NCBI GenBank assembly: GCA_046328525.1
Contig: JAXLWK010000013.1
Location: forward strand, 86,937-150,936
DNA: 64,000 nucleotides
Source of the DNA: JBDHWG01 sp046328525
Lineage (GTDB): Bacteria > Chloroflexota > Anaerolineae > Epilineales > JAHCIE01
Reading direction: 5' to 3'
Shown: one piece after another, positions 62,831-64,000 of the stretch
How positions within the stretch are numbered: the stretch's first letter is position 1
Layout of the letters: the number at the start of each line of letters is the position of its first letter
Notes under the pieces: generated by a model
The model's input: only the letters and a program-made list of their open reading frames with translations
Databases searched by the model: none
What the model was told of the DNA's origin: nothing
Translations under genes and position numbers: made by a program

Positions 62831-63979
62831 CTAACGGCGCTGCGCCGTCTTGTGATAGACCGCCAGCGTCTCCCGCGCCATGCGGTCGAGGGAGAAGTGC
62901 GTCGCCTGCTCCTGCCCCAGGCGCACCATCTCGGCGCGGCGGTCGGGGTCGGTCAGCACCAGGCGCAGCGCCTCCACCCAGGCGTCTACGTCCATCGGCG
63001 GCACCTTGATGCCCGCCTCGCCGACGACCTCCGGCAGCGACGCCGCGTCGGACACGATGACCGGCGCGCCCGCCATCATGGCTTCGAGAGGCGGCAGGCC
63101 GAAGCCCTCGTACAGCGACGGCTGGACGAACGCCGCCGCGCTGTTGTAGAGCAAGAGCAGGTCTTCCAGCGGCACGCGGTCCAGGAACCGGGCGCGCTCG
63201 CTCAGCCCCAACTCCGCCGCCGTCGTGAACACGTCCTCGTACAGCCAGCCTTTCTTGCCGACGATGGCGAGGGTCAGCGGCCGGCACGGGTCCGCGCCGC
63301 GCCCTGCGCTGCCCGGCGCGACCTGGAGGTCGAGGAGCTGCTTGAAGGCGCGCAGCAGCGTCGGCAGGTTCTTGCGCGGCTCGATGGTGCTGACGAACAG
63401 GATGAACGGGCCGGGCAGGCTGTAGCGGGCGCGCACGTCGGTCAGCGCCGGCGAGTCGGGCACGACGCGGAACGCCGGGTCGGCGGCCTCGTGGATGACG
63501 GAGATGCGGTTGGGGTTGACGCCGAGCAGCTGCACCAGGTCCAGCTTCGTCGCCTCGGAGACGGCGATCACGTGGTCGGAGCTTTTGAGGGCGTCGTCAA
63601 TCTGGCCGTAGTACTTGGCGGACTCGCGCGTCAGGAAGTGCGGGAAGCGCAGGAACGCTAGGTCGTGAACCGTCACGACCGAGCGGAACGACTTCCGCAT
63701 GGGCGGGATGAAATCCGGGCTGTGAAGCACGTCGAGGCCCGACAGCGCCAGCTCGACCGGCAGGCTGAGCTGCTCGAAACGGTGGTGCGCCGGCGTCATG
63801 AGCGGACGCCACGTGAACCGCGCGTTGTCCAGGGGCAGGCGCTTCTCGTGGCGGCTCTGGAACAGGACGACCTCGTCCTCCGAGATAATCCGCGCGAGGG
63901 ACGTCACCAGGCGGCGGATATACTGCCCGATGCCCGCGCCGGAGTAATACATCATTCGAACGTCAATACCGATCCGCAT
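62831..63979 (-). CDS. Glycosyltransferase family 4 (mannosyltransferase-like)
   Basis: 382 residues. MRIGIDVRMMYYSGAGIGQY is the glycine-rich acceptor loop, DVLHSPDFIPP and VVTVHDLAFLRFPHFLT are typical of WbaZ/MtfB-like mannosyltransferases, FILFVSTIEPRKNLPTLLRAF begins the donor domain, and FVQPSLYEGFGLPPLEAMMAG holds the E-x7-E donor motif. ATG 63979 or GTG 63985 may start it; both are inside the window, so the gene is complete. Likely first visible gene of an exopolysaccharide or glycolipid operon. Confidence 0.93.
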   Translation of the reverse strand: MRIGIDVRMMYYSGAGIGQYIRRLVTSLARIISEDEVVLFQSRHEKRLPLDNARFTWRPLMTPAHHRFEQLSLPVELALSGLDVLHSPDFIPPMRKSFRSVVTVHDLAFLRFPHFLTRESAKYYGQIDDALKSSDHVIAVSEATKLDLVQLLGVNPNRISVIHEAADPAFRVVPDSPALTDVRARYSLPGPFILFVSTIEPRKNLPTLLRAFKQLLDLQVAPGSAGRGADPCRPLTLAIVGKKGWLYEDVFTTAAELGLSERARFLDRVPLEDLLLLYNSAAAFVQPSLYEGFGLPPLEAMMAGAPVIVSDAASLPEVVGEAGIKVPPMDVDAWVEALRLVLTDPDRRAEMVRLGQEQATHFSLDRMARETLAVYHKTAQRR

Positions 63980-64000
63980 ACTCACTCGTCCTGGCTCTTC

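Overview
The window is high-GC DNA (roughly 65-70% by eye) that looks like a Chloroflexota chromosome, probably Anaerolineae-like. The pointers are Pro/Thr-rich secreted proteins, a secreted protease ending in VFLPLLVRQ, WD40-nSTAND genes, a CaiB/BaiF CoA-transferase, and many palindromic intergenic repeats of the kind gcgcaaagacgcaaagg. The lineage is inferred from gene content and style. No rRNA, tRNA, CRISPR array or insertion sequence was seen.

Layout. 1-7.4 kb: the end of a Pro/Thr-rich protein, greA with its own promoter and terminator, lysS, a YwiC-like membrane protein, an APH-fold kinase, glgA and a small GIY-YIG nuclease set among repeats. 7.7-10.7 kb: CoA-transferase, threonine synthase and a ComB-like phosphatase in a tight operon. 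10.8-16.6 kb: a head-to-tail run of stress and redox genes (NTF2-like, zinc ribbon, Hsp20, thioredoxin-like, rhodanese, S9 peptidase) joined by start/stop overlaps and ending in a GT39-like membrane protein that carries an in-frame repeat insertion. 16.8-22.5 kb: a LysM protein, an SGNH lipoprotein and a MacB/FtsX-type ABC exporter. 22.6-24.7 kb: a lower-GC two-gene restriction-modification (R-M) unit. 25-30 kb: ThuA-like protein, SDR, HipA-like kinase with DUF3037 partner, msrA and a second GT39. 30.5-33.4 kb: the ffh-rpsP-khpA-rimM operon on the minus strand. 33.4-35.4 kb: a deletion or fusion joint that breaks a FadD-type ligase and a membrane protein.

36.2-38.6 kb holds two recently duplicated membrane-anchored proteins, each with two copies of an unrecognised ~70-residue domain, on either side of a DHFR-like gene. 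38.8-44.0 kb holds the most notable system: a translationally coupled pair made of an EAD-like-SIR2 effector and an nSTAND ATPase with a transmembrane helix, coiled coil and about 15 WD40 repeats, driven by a clear promoter. 44.1-50.4 kb is an origin-type cluster read on the minus strand (rpmH, rnpA, yidD, yidC, jag, then pfkB-type kinase, parA, parB); dnaA is not in the window. A perfect 18-bp palindrome at 62.8 kb matches the bacterial parS consensus at 14 of 16 positions.

50.4-57 kb: murA with Asp in place of the catalytic Cys, a SAM hydrolase (DUF62) and a 1464-residue subtilase. 57.1-60.3 kb: a second lower-GC island with a complete type II R-M system (controller protein with a C-box-like operator, PD-ExK nuclease, HTH-fused m5C methyltransferase and Vsr). 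Its flanks carry the same 17-bp sequence with one mismatch. 60.4-64 kb: three glycosyltransferases (GT9, GT4, GT4) that look like a surface polysaccharide operon continuing past the window.
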